Made by a program: the position numbers and the translations under genes. 64,000 nucleotides of DNA from Pseudomonas nitroreducens. Its GTDB lineage: Bacteria > Pseudomonadota > Gammaproteobacteria > Pseudomonadales > Pseudomonadaceae. Under the pieces are notes generated by a model. It did not search any database, had not been told where the DNA came from, and worked only from the letters and a program-made list of their open reading frames with translations. Location of the stretch: assembly GCF_014204515.1 (NCBI RefSeq), contig NZ_JACHLI010000002.1:370484-434483 (forward strand). Direction: 5' to 3'. Of this stretch, positions 15,312 through 24,257 are shown piece by piece. Position 1 is the stretch's first letter, and each line of letters begins with the position of its first letter.

Positions 15312-15512
15312 TCCGTTCTTTCCGTGGGCGCGGGGTGGCAGGCAAGAGCTGACAGCCACCTTCGCGTCGGCGTTTTCCGGTGGTAGCACCGGACAACCCG
15401 TCCGGCGGGCCGCAAGTGCCACGACAGTCGATCATCGTATGCTGTCGTGCGTGGCTTCTCCCCGCTTTCATCCTTTGATCCGGTCGCCCGATGAGCGGCC
15501 ACTGAGGAAGCT
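15312..15512 (+). ncRNA. gabT RNA motif candidate (structured leader of gabT)
   Basis: The gabD-gabT spacer contains three clear hairpins: CCGGTG-GTAG-CACCGG (15377-15392), CCCG-TCCGG-CGGG (15397-15409) and a longer stem from CCACGACAG to CTGTCGTG (about 15418-15455). A conserved structured RNA called the gabT motif is known upstream of gabT in pseudomonads, and position and genus fit. I assign it on those grounds; a covariance search would settle it. Its ligand, if any, is unknown. Confidence 0.6.
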
Positions 15513-16793
15513 ATGAGCAAAACCAACGAATCCCTGCTGCAACGTCGTCAGGCCGCCGTACCGCGCGGTGTAGGCCAGATCCACCCGGTCGTCGCCGAGC
15601 GCGCCGAGAACTCCACCGTGTGGGACGTCGAAGGTCGTGAATACATCGACTTCGCTGGCGGCATCGCCGTACTGAACACCGGCCACCTGCATCCGAAAGT
15701 GGTTGCCGCCGTTCAGGAGCAACTGACCAAGCTGACCCACACCTGCTTCCAGGTGCTGGCGTACGAGCCCTACATCGAGCTGGCCGAAGAGATCGCCAAG
15801 CGCGTTCCGGGCAACTTCCCGAAGAAGACCCTGCTGGTCACCTCCGGCTCCGAAGCCGTTGAGAACGCCGTCAAGATCGCCCGTGCCGCCACCGGCCGCG
15901 CTGGCGTGATCGCCTTCACCGGCGCCTACCACGGCCGTACCATGATGACCCTGGGCCTGACCGGCAAGGTCGTGCCGTACTCCGCTGGCATGGGCCTGAT
16001 GCCGGGCGGCATCTTCCGCGCCCTGGCTCCGTGCGAGCTGCACGGCGTGAGCGAAGACGAGTCGATCGCCAGCATCGAGCGCATCTTCAAGAACGACGCC
16101 CAGCCGCGTGACATCGCTGCCATCATCATCGAGCCGGTTCAGGGCGAAGGTGGCTTCTATGTCAACTCCAAGGCCTTCATGCAGCGCCTGCGCGCCCTGT
16201 GCGACGAGCACGGCATCCTGCTGATCGCTGACGAAGTGCAGACCGGCGCTGGCCGTACCGGCACCTTCTTCGCCACCGAGCAACTGGGCATCGTTCCGGA
16301 CCTGACCACCTTCGCCAAGTCCGTTGGCGGTGGTTTCCCGATCTCCGGTGTTTCCGGTAAAGCCGAAATCATGGACGCCATCGCTCCCGGCGGCCTGGGC
16401 GGCACCTACGCCGGTAGCCCGATCGCTTGCGCCGCGGCCCTGGCCGTGCTGAAAGTGTTCGACGAAGAGAAGCTGCTGGAGCGTTCGCAAGCCGTTGGTG
16501 AGAGCCTGAAAGCGGGTCTGCGCGACATCCAGGCCAAGCACAAGGTGATCGGCGACGTTCGTGGCCTGGGTTCGATGATCGCCATCGAGCTGTTCGAAGG
16601 CGGCGATCACAACAAGCCGGCCGCTGAACTGGTCAGCAAGATCGTGGTTCGTGCCCGTGAGAAAGGTCTGATCCTGCTCTCCTGCGGTACCTACTACAAC
16701 GTGATCCGCTTCCTGATGCCCGTCACCATTCCGGACGCGCAGCTGGAAAAAGGCCTGGCCATCCTGGCTGAGTGCTTCGACGAACTGGCCTGA
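15513..16793 (+). CDS. gabT: 4-aminobutyrate aminotransferase
   Basis: 426 residues, class-III PLP-dependent aminotransferase. It transfers the amino group of GABA to 2-oxoglutarate, giving succinate semialdehyde, which GabD then oxidises. Visible features are the cofactor loop TSGSEAVENAVKIAR, YHGRTMMTLGLTGK, the IADEVQTGAGRTG segment with the Asp that contacts the pyridine nitrogen, and the PLP-binding Lys in TFAKSVGGGFP. The start ATG at 15513 follows GAGGAAGCT. It lies at the end of the gabDT unit and is followed by a strong terminator. Confidence 0.97.
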   Translation: MSKTNESLLQRRQAAVPRGVGQIHPVVAERAENSTVWDVEGREYIDFAGGIAVLNTGHLHPKVVAAVQEQLTKLTHTCFQVLAYEPYIELAEEIAKRVPGNFPKKTLLVTSGSEAVENAVKIARAATGRAGVIAFTGAYHGRTMMTLGLTGKVVPYSAGMGLMPGGIFRALAPCELHGVSEDESIASIERIFKNDAQPRDIAAIIIEPVQGEGGFYVNSKAFMQRLRALCDEHGILLIADEVQTGAGRTGTFFATEQLGIVPDLTTFAKSVGGGFPISGVSGKAEIMDAIAPGGLGGTYAGSPIACAAALAVLKVFDEEKLLERSQAVGESLKAGLRDIQAKHKVIGDVRGLGSMIAIELFEGGDHNKPAAELVSKIVVRAREKGLILLSCGTYYNVIRFLMPVTIPDAQLEKGLAILAECFDELA

Positions 16794-16819
16794 GCCTCGT
16801 TGCTCTAACCCGTTCGAAG

Positions 16820-16849
16820 AAAGGCCCGCGCAAGCGGGCCTTTCTTTTT
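16820..16849 (+). terminator. Intrinsic terminator after gabT
   Basis: The stem AAAGGCCCGC pairs with GCGGGCCTTT across a GCAA loop and is followed by a T-rich tail. It ends the gabDT transcript. Confidence 0.9.
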
Positions 16850-17046
16850 GTGTGCTTATTTTTTTATGAGAATTGTCCGCCGAAGTTGATGGCGCGCAGG
16901 GGAAAGCCCGTGGGCTTTGGGCTACGCTGCGCTGTATCCGAAGGCCGTTGGCCGGCGGCATCCGAAGGACCGGGCATTCGGCAGGAAAGGCTCTGGATCG
17001 GTTGTTTCCGCACGCGACGGTGTCCGTCCCGAACGAGGTGTGATCC

Positions 17047-18243
17047 ATGAGCGTTTCTCCCGGCGTGCTGGTCGCCGCCAGCGATCCCTGGAGCCGCGAG
17101 CTGCTCGGCCAACTGGTGCTGAGCGTGCGCTGCGACGCCAACGTCGAATTCTGCGAGGACGGTGACACGGCCATCGAGGCCTGCCGCCGGAATCCCTTCA
17201 CCCTGATCCTGGCCGAACGCGAGCTTCCCGGCAGCGACGGCCTGGAGCTGTTGCGCCACGTGCGCATGCGCCGCCGCGGGTCGGTCGCCCAGGCGTTCAT
17301 CCTGATCAGCTCCAAGGCTGACGCTGCCAGCGTGCGCGCCGCCCTGCCGCTGGCGCCCACGGCCTACCTGGTCAAACCCTTCAACGCCGAGAACCTGCGC
17401 GAACGCCTGCGCGCGCTGCTGCTGGCGCCGGGCGAAAACGTCGTCTGCGAACTGCCGACCCTGGAGCAGAGCCTGTCGCTGGAGCGCTTCCTGCCGACCG
17501 AACGCGACGCCACCGAGGGCGCCCCGCTGATGGGTGAGGTCGGCGCGGCGGTGAGCCGCTGCATGGAAGCCAGCGACATCAACCTGGAGATGCTCGAACA
17601 GGAGTTCGGCCATGATCCGCAGATCACTGCCTGCCTGATCTCCGCCGCCAACAGCGCTGCGCGGCACGTCGGCATGCCTTGCCAGACACTGATGCAGGCG
17701 CTGTCGCGCCTGGGTGTGGCGCAGGCGCTGAACCTGATGCTGGCGGTGGCGCTGCAGCGCGCTGCCACCCTCAATGATCCCTTGCTCAAGGAGCGCGCCG
17801 AGCGCTTCTGGGAGCTTTCCCGGCACACTGCCGACGGCGCCTTCGCCCTGGCCGAATCCCTCAGCGCTGACGCCGATCGCTGCTTCACCGCCGGCCTGCT
17901 GCATTGCCTGGGCGACCTGGCGTTGCTGCGCAGCCTGCAGGATTGGCACAGCGCGGGCGGCGCGCTGGACGAGGCGGAGGTGGACAAGGCGCTGAAGGAC
18001 TACGGCGCCGGCTTTGGCTCGGCGTTGCGTACCCGTTGGCGCCTGCCGCTGGAGCTGCGCAACCTGATCGCTGCGGCCTACGCCATCGACAACGGCGTGT
18101 TCAGTCGCGAGGCACTGATCGTCAATCTGGCCGCCAGTGCGGCGCGTCTGCCGGAAGATCAGCTGCCCGGTCTCGCCGAACACAAGGCCGCGCGCATGCT
18201 GCGCCTGACGCCGGCACAGTTGGGTTTCCTCGGCCGGTCCTGA
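17047..18243 (+). CDS. Response regulator-like receiver domain fused to HDOD domain
   Basis: 398 residues. Residues 1-120 form a receiver-like fold (VLVAASDP, LILAERELPGSDG, ILISSK, YLVKPF). Residues about 150-370 form an HDOD output domain (EFGHDPQITACLISAANSAA, LGVAQALNLMLAVALQ, AGLLHCLGDLALL). HDOD modules occur in two-component and cyclic-di-GMP-linked signalling proteins. The phospho-acceptor Asp is replaced by Glu57, while the conserved Lys and Ser partners remain, so the domain may be locked in an active-like state. No kinase gene is adjacent. It lies directly downstream of gabT, separated by that gene's terminator, and convergent with the next gene. Confidence 0.87.
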   Translation: MSVSPGVLVAASDPWSRELLGQLVLSVRCDANVEFCEDGDTAIEACRRNPFTLILAERELPGSDGLELLRHVRMRRRGSVAQAFILISSKADAASVRAALPLAPTAYLVKPFNAENLRERLRALLLAPGENVVCELPTLEQSLSLERFLPTERDATEGAPLMGEVGAAVSRCMEASDINLEMLEQEFGHDPQITACLISAANSAARHVGMPCQTLMQALSRLGVAQALNLMLAVALQRAATLNDPLLKERAERFWELSRHTADGAFALAESLSADADRCFTAGLLHCLGDLALLRSLQDWHSAGGALDEAEVDKALKDYGAGFGSALRTRWRLPLELRNLIAAAYAIDNGVFSREALIVNLAASAARLPEDQLPGLAEHKAARMLRLTPAQLGFLGRS

Positions 18244-18247
18244 CGGT

Positions 18248-18961
18248 TCAGGACGGATCGTAGTAGTACTTCCGCGCCCAGGCGTAAGGGCGCTGGCGTG
18301 CGCTGCACCAGTCGAGGAAAGTGCCTTCGGGTTGTGCCGAGTAGTGCTGCCAGTCGTCCAGCATGGCTGATAGCTGCGCGCCTTCCTCGACTTGCCGGGT
18401 AAACGGGCTGGTGTCGGGAGCTTCGCTGATCAGTCGGGTCGCGAGGTCAAGCGCTTCGCGCGCCTCAGCCGGTTCACCGATGAAGAAGCCTTCGTCCAGA
18501 TGGTGCATGGCGTAGTCCGCTGCGCCCAGGGCGAAACCGATCAATCGGTGGCGCACCGCGACATCCTCCGGACAGGCCGCCAGGGCCCGGCGCAGGAGAT
18601 CGCCATCGCTCTGCAGCAGGCCCAGCCAGCGCAGCGGCCCATGGGCCGTCGGTTCGCTGTCGATCCAGGCGCGCAGCGTGGGGAACAGGAAGTGCGCCAG
18701 CAGCGGCTGGGCGAGGAACTGATGGGCTTCGCGGGTCTGGGCGTGCAGTTCGACGATCTGCAGGGCCAGTTCGCGAGCGGGCAGGGTATCCGGAGCAGGG
18801 GCATTGCGCAGGAAATCATCGAGGTTGGCGAATGCCTCGCGGCGCAGGCCGCGGCTGCGGGCACGGGCGTAGTCCGCCAGCGCTTGCAGGCCGGGCCGGC
18901 TCGCCAGTTCATCGGCGAGCCGCTCCAGTCCTTCGAAGTTGTCCTGGTTCCAGTAGTGCAT
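18248..18961 (-). CDS. Conserved-type hypothetical protein (237 aa)
   Basis: I do not recognise a family. The 237-residue product is soluble, helix-rich and Leu/Ala-rich, with regularly spaced helices resembling a TPR-like or alpha-solenoid protein but without a clear repeat consensus. It ends in an unusual aromatic tail (RKYYYDPS). There is no signal peptide or membrane segment. The ATG at 18961 begins MHYWNQ, 12 bp after the stop of argH on the same strand, so it is probably translated from the argH transcript. The stop lies 4 bp from that of the convergent HDOD gene. Confidence 0.7.
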   Translation of the reverse strand: MHYWNQDNFEGLERLADELASRPGLQALADYARARSRGLRREAFANLDDFLRNAPAPDTLPARELALQIVELHAQTREAHQFLAQPLLAHFLFPTLRAWIDSEPTAHGPLRWLGLLQSDGDLLRRALAACPEDVAVRHRLIGFALGAADYAMHHLDEGFFIGEPAEAREALDLATRLISEAPDTSPFTRQVEEGAQLSAMLDDWQHYSAQPEGTFLDWCSARQRPYAWARKYYYDPS

Positions 18962-18973
18962 GCAGCGCTGCGC

Positions 18974-20368
18974 TCAGCGCGCAGCCAGCAGTTCCTTGCC
19001 GCGCGCCACGGCGGCGCGGACCTGGTTCGGCGCGGTGCCGCCGATGTGGTCGCGGGCATTCACCGAGCCTTCCAGGGTCAGCACGGCGAACACGTCGTCG
19101 TCGATCTGGTCGCTGAACTGGCGCAGCTCGGCCAGGCTCATCTCCGCGAGGTCCTTGCCGCTGTCCACGCCGTATTTCACGGCGTGGCCGACGATCTCGT
19201 GGCAGTCGCGGAACGGCAGGCCACGACGCACCAGGTAGTCGGCCAGATCGGTGGCAGTGGAGAAGCCGCGGCGCGCCGCTTCGCGCATGATCTCGCGCTT
19301 GGGCTTGATCGCCGGCACCATGTCGGCGAAGGCGCGCAGGCTGTCGCGCAGGGTGTCGGCGGCGTCGAACAGCGGTTCCTTGTCTTCCTGGTTGTCCTTG
19401 TTGTACGCCAGCGGCTGGCCCTTCATCAGGGTCAGCAGGCCGGCGAGGTGGCCGAACACGCGGCCGGACTTGCCACGCACCAGCTCGGGCACGTCGGGGT
19501 TCTTCTTCTGCGGCATGATCGAGGAGCCGGTGCAGAAGCGGTCGGGCAGGTCGATGAACTGGAACTGCGCGCTGGTCCACAGCACCAGCTCTTCGGAGAA
19601 GCGCGACAGGTGCATCATCGCCACGGCGGCGGCGGCGCAGAATTCGATGGCGAAGTCACGGTCGGATACGCCATCCAGCGAGTTGCCGGAGATCGCTTCG
19701 AATCCCAGCAGTTCGCAGGTGATGGTCCGGTCGATCGGGTAGGTGGTGCCGGCCAGCGCGGCGCTGCCCAGGGGCATGCGGTTGGCGCGCTTGCGGCAGT
19801 CGACCAGGCGCTCGTAGTCGCGGCTGAGCATTTCGAACCAGGCCAGCAGGTGGTGGCCGAAGGTCACCGGTTGTGCGGTCTGCAGGTGGGTGAACCCGGG
19901 CATGATGGTGTCCGCTTCGGCTTCGGCCAGGCCCAGCAGGCCCTGCTGCAGGCGGGTGATCTCGGCGAGGATCAGGTCGATCTCGTCGCGCAGCCACAGG
20001 CGGATGTCGGTGGCTACCTGGTCGTTGCGCGAACGGCCGGTGTGCAGCTTCTTGCCGGTGACGCCGATGCGGTCGGTGAGGCGCGCCTCGATGTTCATGT
20101 GCACGTCTTCCAGGTCGACGCGCCAGTCGAAGGTGCCGGCCTCGATCTCGCTCTGGATCTGCTTGAGGCCATCGATGATGGTGTCGCGCTCGCTATCGGT
20201 GAGCACGCCGACCTTGGCCAGCATGGTCGCGTGGGCCATGGAGCCCATGATGTCGTGGCGGTAGAGGCGCTTGTCGAAGTCGACGGAGGCGGTGAAGCGG
20301 GCGACAAAGGCGTCGACGGGTTCGCTGAAGCGGCCGCCCCAGGACTGGTTGGTCTTCTCTACGCTCAT
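18974..20368 (-). CDS. argH: Argininosuccinate lyase
   Basis: 464 residues, the normal ArgH length. It cleaves argininosuccinate to arginine and fumarate, the last step of arginine synthesis. The fumarase/aspartase-superfamily signature GSSIMPQKKNPD holds the catalytic-Ser loop, and HTGRSRNDQVATD and GFTHLQTAQP are characteristic ArgH blocks. The ATG at 20368 (MSVEKTNQSWGGRFSEP) has AGAGAG upstream; the open frame further 5' is not conserved-looking. It diverges from algZ across a 233-bp spacer, as I recall for PAO1 (PA5263 beside PA5262). Confidence 0.97.
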   Translation of the reverse strand: MSVEKTNQSWGGRFSEPVDAFVARFTASVDFDKRLYRHDIMGSMAHATMLAKVGVLTDSERDTIIDGLKQIQSEIEAGTFDWRVDLEDVHMNIEARLTDRIGVTGKKLHTGRSRNDQVATDIRLWLRDEIDLILAEITRLQQGLLGLAEAEADTIMPGFTHLQTAQPVTFGHHLLAWFEMLSRDYERLVDCRKRANRMPLGSAALAGTTYPIDRTITCELLGFEAISGNSLDGVSDRDFAIEFCAAAAVAMMHLSRFSEELVLWTSAQFQFIDLPDRFCTGSSIMPQKKNPDVPELVRGKSGRVFGHLAGLLTLMKGQPLAYNKDNQEDKEPLFDAADTLRDSLRAFADMVPAIKPKREIMREAARRGFSTATDLADYLVRRGLPFRDCHEIVGHAVKYGVDSGKDLAEMSLAELRQFSDQIDDDVFAVLTLEGSVNARDHIGGTAPNQVRAAVARGKELLAAR

Positions 20369-20601
20369 GGATCTCTCTTCCGGAAACGGGCAGGCGCGGC
20401 GCGCGGCCTGCATGAAGGGCAAAGTGCGACGATAATAGCAGGCTGAAGGACAAAACCGGCGGCGCTTTGGCGGGTGGCGGCAGGGGAGCGGCGGTGGATC
20501 GTCGCAGGGACCGCGGCCGTTCTTTGCGCTGCCCGACATTTCCAGGCTTTTGCTCGCATGCGGCGCTTGCCGCCGCGCGGGCGCTTGCGGAAACTGCGTC
20601 G

Positions 20602-21672
20602 ATGCCCAGACTGACGAAGACCGGCGACCAGCCGGCGCCCAACGACGATTTCTTCATCCCCGAACTGTGCCAGCCCGAGGCGCTGTTCAGCCTGGTGCTG
20701 CTCGCCGAGCTGCTGGTGCTGGTGCTGGTGCTCGCCGAGCCGATGACGCCCAGCTTCAACTGGGTGCGCCTGGCGCTGTCCTCGCTGTTCGTGCAGTGGA
20801 TCGTGCTGCTCTCGGCCGGCCTGCTGTGTCAGCTGCGCCCCTTCATGGCGCGCTGGCCGGCGTGGCTCTCCGGGCTGCTGAGCTGCGCGCTGGTGGTCCT
20901 GCTGACCCTCGCCTGCACCTGGGTGGCGGATTACTTCTCCCTCGGCGGGCCGATGTCGCGTACCGGCGAGGTCAACCTGTACCTGCGCCATGCGCTGATT
21001 GCGCTCATCATGTCTACGCTGTTGCTACGCTACTTTTATCTCCAGAGCCAATGGCGACGCCAGGAACAGGCTGAGCTGCGGGCGCGGATCGAGTCGCTGC
21101 AGGCACGCATCCGCCCGCATTTCCTGTTCAACAGCCTGAACAGCATCGCCAGCCTGATCGAGATCGATCCGGGCAAGGCCGAGCTGGCGGTGCTGAATCT
21201 TTCGGATCTTTTTCGCGCCAGCCTGGCCAAACCTGGAACATTAATTTCCTGGGGAGAGGAACTTGAGCTGGCCAGACGCTATCTTTCCATAGAGCAGTTC
21301 CGTCTTGGCGACCGGTTGCAGATGGACTGGCAGGTGAGCGACGTGCCCGATGGCGTGCCGATTCCCCAGCTGACGCTGCAGCCCTTGCTCGAGAACTCGT
21401 TGATTTATGGCATCCAGCCGCGCATCGAAGGCGGTCTGGTGAAAGTTGAGGCGGACTACCGTGACGGTGTGTTCCAGCTCCGTGTGAGCAACCCGTACGA
21501 CGAATCGACCGAGACCCTGCCCACGAAGGGGACCCAGCAAGCCCTGCAAAATATTGCGGCGAGACTTGCGGCACTTTTCGGGCCAAAAGCTAGTCTCACC
21601 GTCGAGCGCCGTGACGGACGGCACTTCACCTGTCTACGCTATCCATGTGCGCGTCTCATGCAGGAAGCCTGA
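20602..21672 (+). CDS. algZ: AlgZ/FimS sensor histidine kinase
   Basis: 356 residues, LytS-type histidine kinase. The N-terminal half has four to six hydrophobic segments; it is followed by a short coiled coil and the His-kinase core. The phospho-accepting His173 lies in IRPHFLFNSLN, and the N-box-like region is LQPLLENSLIYG. In P. aeruginosa FimS/AlgZ works with AlgR to control alginate, twitching motility and type IV pili. The start at 20602 (MPRLTKTGD) gives the expected length. The stop lies 4 bp before the algR start, so translation is likely coupled. Classic G-boxes are weak, as in the known protein. Confidence 0.94.
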   Translation: MPRLTKTGDQPAPNDDFFIPELCQPEALFSLVLLAELLVLVLVLAEPMTPSFNWVRLALSSLFVQWIVLLSAGLLCQLRPFMARWPAWLSGLLSCALVVLLTLACTWVADYFSLGGPMSRTGEVNLYLRHALIALIMSTLLLRYFYLQSQWRRQEQAELRARIESLQARIRPHFLFNSLNSIASLIEIDPGKAELAVLNLSDLFRASLAKPGTLISWGEELELARRYLSIEQFRLGDRLQMDWQVSDVPDGVPIPQLTLQPLLENSLIYGIQPRIEGGLVKVEADYRDGVFQLRVSNPYDESTETLPTKGTQQALQNIAARLAALFGPKASLTVERRDGRHFTCLRYPCARLMQEA

Positions 21673-21676
21673 GCTT

Positions 21677-22423
21677 ATGAATGTCCTGATCGTCGATGAC
21701 GAACCACTGGCGCGAGAGCGCCTGGCCCGGCTGGTGGGGCAACTGGACGGCTATCGCGTCCTCGAGCCCTCCGCCAGCAACGGCGAAGAAGCGCTGACGC
21801 TGATCGACAGCCTGAAGCCGGATATCGTCCTGCTGGATATCCGCATGCCCGGCCTGGACGGGCTTCAGGTGGCCGCCAAGCTGTGCGAGCGCGAAGCCCC
21901 GCCAGCGGTGATCTTCTGCACCGCCCATGATGAATTCGCCCTGGAGGCGTTCCAGGTCAGCGCGGTCGGCTACCTGGTCAAACCGGTGCGCAGCGAAGAC
22001 CTCGCCGACGCGCTGAAGAAAGCCTCGCGGCCCAACCGCGTGCAGCTCGCCGCGCTGACCAAGCCACCGGCAGCCGGTGGTCCCGGCCCGCGCAGCCACA
22101 TCAGCGCGCGGACCCGCAAGGGCATCGAGCTGATCCCGCTGGAAGACGTGATCTTCTTCATCGCCGACCACAAGTACGTGACCCTGCGCCACGCCGGCGG
22201 CGAAGTGCTGCTGGACGAGCCGCTGAAGGCGCTGGAGGACGAGTTCGGTGATCGCTTCGTGCGCATCCACCGTAACGCGCTGGTTTCCCGCGAACGCATC
22301 GAGCGCCTGCAGCGCACCCCGCTGGGGCACTTCCAGCTGTACCTGAAAGGACTCAATGGCGATGCGCTGACCGTCAGCCGCCGCCATGTTGCCGGTGTGC
22401 GCCGGCTGATGCACAACCTGTAG
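21677..22423 (+). CDS. algR: AlgR response regulator (LytTR DNA-binding)
   Basis: 248 residues. The receiver domain (residues 1-120) has the acidic pocket DD at 7-8, the phospho-acceptor Asp54 in LLDIRMPGLDG and Lys in YLVKPV. The LytTR DNA-binding domain (about 140-245) has the typical VIFFIADHKYVTLRH and FVRIHRNALVSRERI motifs. In P. aeruginosa it activates algD, the fimU-pil operon and other genes. The start ATG at 21677 follows the algZ stop by four bases. A terminator lies 24 bp after its stop, separating it partly from hemC. Confidence 0.97.
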   Translation: MNVLIVDDEPLARERLARLVGQLDGYRVLEPSASNGEEALTLIDSLKPDIVLLDIRMPGLDGLQVAAKLCEREAPPAVIFCTAHDEFALEAFQVSAVGYLVKPVRSEDLADALKKASRPNRVQLAALTKPPAAGGPGPRSHISARTRKGIELIPLEDVIFFIADHKYVTLRHAGGEVLLDEPLKALEDEFGDRFVRIHRNALVSRERIERLQRTPLGHFQLYLKGLNGDALTVSRRHVAGVRRLMHNL

Positions 22424-22446
22424 CGACACAGTGCCGCAGCGCCAGG

Positions 22447-22477
22447 AGCCCGGGGGACCGCCCCCGGGCTTTTCATT
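22447..22477 (+). terminator. Intrinsic terminator after algR
   Basis: A very strong stem, AGCCCGGGGG with CCCCCGGGCT, has a four-base ACCG loop and is followed by TTTTCATTT. It should separate algZR from the hemC operon. Confidence 0.9.
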
Positions 22478-22536
22478 TGCGTGAGCTGTTATCATGCGGG
22501 CACTTTCTTGCACGCTTCCTTTGCCTGGAAATGCCC

Positions 22537-23475
22537 ATGTCCCGCGAAATCCGTATCGCCACGCGCCAGAGCGCCCTGGCACTCTGGCAGGCCGAATACG
22601 TCAAGGCCCGCCTGGAACAGGCCCATCCCGGCCTGACCGTGACCCTCCTGCCGATGACCAGCCGCGGCGACAAGCTGCTCGACGCGCCGCTGGCGAAGAT
22701 CGGCGGCAAGGGCCTGTTCGTCAAGGAGCTGGAAACCGCCCTGCTGGACAACGAAGCGGACATCGCCGTGCACTCCATGAAGGACGTGCCGATGGACTTC
22801 CCCGAAGGCCTGGGCCTGTACTGCATCTGCGAGCGTGAAGACCCGCGCGACGCCTTCGTCTCCAACACCTACGCCAGCCTCGACGAGCTGCCTGCCGGCA
22901 GCGTGGTCGGCACCTCCAGCCTGCGCCGCCAGGCCCAGCTGCTGGCCAACCGGCCGGACCTGCAGATCCGCTTCCTGCGCGGCAACGTCAACACTCGCCT
23001 GGCCAGGCTCGATGCCGGCGAATACGACGCGATCATCCTCGCCGCCGCCGGCCTGATCCGCCTCGGCTTCGAAGAGCGCATCCGCTCCTCGATCAGCGTC
23101 GAAGCCAGCCTGCCGGCGGGTGGTCAGGGTGCGGTGGGCATCGAGTGCCGTAGCGCCGATGCGGAAATCCACGCGCTGCTGCAGCCGCTGCATCACCGCG
23201 AGACCGCCTTGCGCGTCAACGCCGAGCGCGCGCTGAACAAACGCCTGAATGGCGGCTGCCAGGTGCCCATCGCCTGCTATGCCATCCTCGAAGGCGAGCA
23301 GCTATGGCTGCGCGGCCTGGTCGGCCAGCCGGACGGTTCGCAACTGTTGCGCGCTGAAGCCCGCGCGCCCTTCGCCGAAGCCGAGAGCCTCGGCGTGAAG
23401 GTTGCCGAAGACCTGCTGGGCCAGGGCGCCAAGGACATCCTCGACGCGGTCTACGGCGAGGCCGGCCACCCGTGA
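22537..23475 (+). CDS. hemC: Porphobilinogen deaminase (hydroxymethylbilane synthase)
   Basis: 312 residues. It polymerises four porphobilinogens to hydroxymethylbilane. Motifs include the N-terminal EIRIATRQSALALWQ, the substrate-binding GGKGLFVKELE and VHSMKDVP, FLRGNVNTRLA, and the dipyrromethane-cofactor Cys in LNGGCQVPIA. The start may be ATG at 22531 or 22537; the latter gives MSREIRIA, closest to the family. It opens a compact operon hemC-hemD-hemX-hemY; its stop overlaps the hemD GTG start. Confidence 0.96.
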   Translation: MSREIRIATRQSALALWQAEYVKARLEQAHPGLTVTLLPMTSRGDKLLDAPLAKIGGKGLFVKELETALLDNEADIAVHSMKDVPMDFPEGLGLYCICEREDPRDAFVSNTYASLDELPAGSVVGTSSLRRQAQLLANRPDLQIRFLRGNVNTRLARLDAGEYDAIILAAAGLIRLGFEERIRSSISVEASLPAGGQGAVGIECRSADAEIHALLQPLHHRETALRVNAERALNKRLNGGCQVPIACYAILEGEQLWLRGLVGQPDGSQLLRAEARAPFAEAESLGVKVAEDLLGQGAKDILDAVYGEAGHP

Positions 23476-24230
23476 GCCGCTGGCGGCTGCTGCTGACCCG
23501 CCCCGAAGAGGACTGCACGGCGCTCGCCGCGACCCTCGCCGAACACGGCATCCACGGCGACTGCCTGCCGTTGCTGGCGATCACACCCTGCGAAGAGACG
23601 CCCGCCGAGCGCAGCCTGATCCTTGACCTGGACCGCTACTGCGCGGTTATCGTGGTCAGCAAGCCCGCGGCGCGACTGGGCCTGGAGCGGGTCGACCGCT
23701 ACTGGCCGCAAGCGCCGCTGACCCAGCGCTGGTTCACCGTCGGCGCCGCCACGGCGTCTATCCTCGAAGACTATGGTCTGGATGTCGTCTGCCCGCAGAC
23801 CGGCGACGACAGCGAAGCGCTGCTGGCCCTGCCGGCGTTCGAGCAGGCCTTGCAGGTGCATGATCCGAAGGTATTGATCATGCGCGGCGAAAGTGGCCGA
23901 GAATTCCTCGCCGAGCGCCTGCGCGGCCAAGGCGTGGCAGTGGACTATCTGGAACTCTACCGGCGCGAATTGCCGAGTTATCCCCAGGGTGAATTGCTGC
24001 GGCGAATCCAGGGGGAGCGTTTGAACGCCATCGCGGTCAGTAGTGGGCAGGGTCTGGAGAACCTGCGGCAACTGGCGGCGGAGGATTGGCCACAGGTCAG
24101 CGCCATGCCGTTGTTCGTGCCCAGCCCGAGAGTGGCTGAGCAGGCGCGGGAGATGGGCGCGCAGCGGGTTATCGATTGTCGCGGCGCGAGCGCCACGGCA
24201 CTAATGGAAGCGTTGAGAAGCGCCGACTAG
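23472..24230 (+). CDS. hemD: Uroporphyrinogen-III synthase
   Basis: 252 residues beginning at a GTG that overlaps the hemC stop by four bases (GTGA), so translation is coupled. HemD cyclises and inverts ring D of hydroxymethylbilane to uroporphyrinogen III. The family is poorly conserved, but the two-lobed pattern is visible: N-terminal LLLTRPEEDCTALAATL, the hinge, then IMRGESGREFLAERL and C-terminal LFVPSPRVAEQAREMG. Position directly after hemC makes the assignment firm. Confidence 0.94.
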   Translation: MSRWRLLLTRPEEDCTALAATLAEHGIHGDCLPLLAITPCEETPAERSLILDLDRYCAVIVVSKPAARLGLERVDRYWPQAPLTQRWFTVGAATASILEDYGLDVVCPQTGDDSEALLALPAFEQALQVHDPKVLIMRGESGREFLAERLRGQGVAVDYLELYRRELPSYPQGELLRRIQGERLNAIAVSSGQGLENLRQLAAEDWPQVSAMPLFVPSPRVAEQAREMGAQRVIDCRGASATALMEALRSAD

Positions 24231-24257
24231 AACAATTTCTGAGCGAAGGATGGATCT

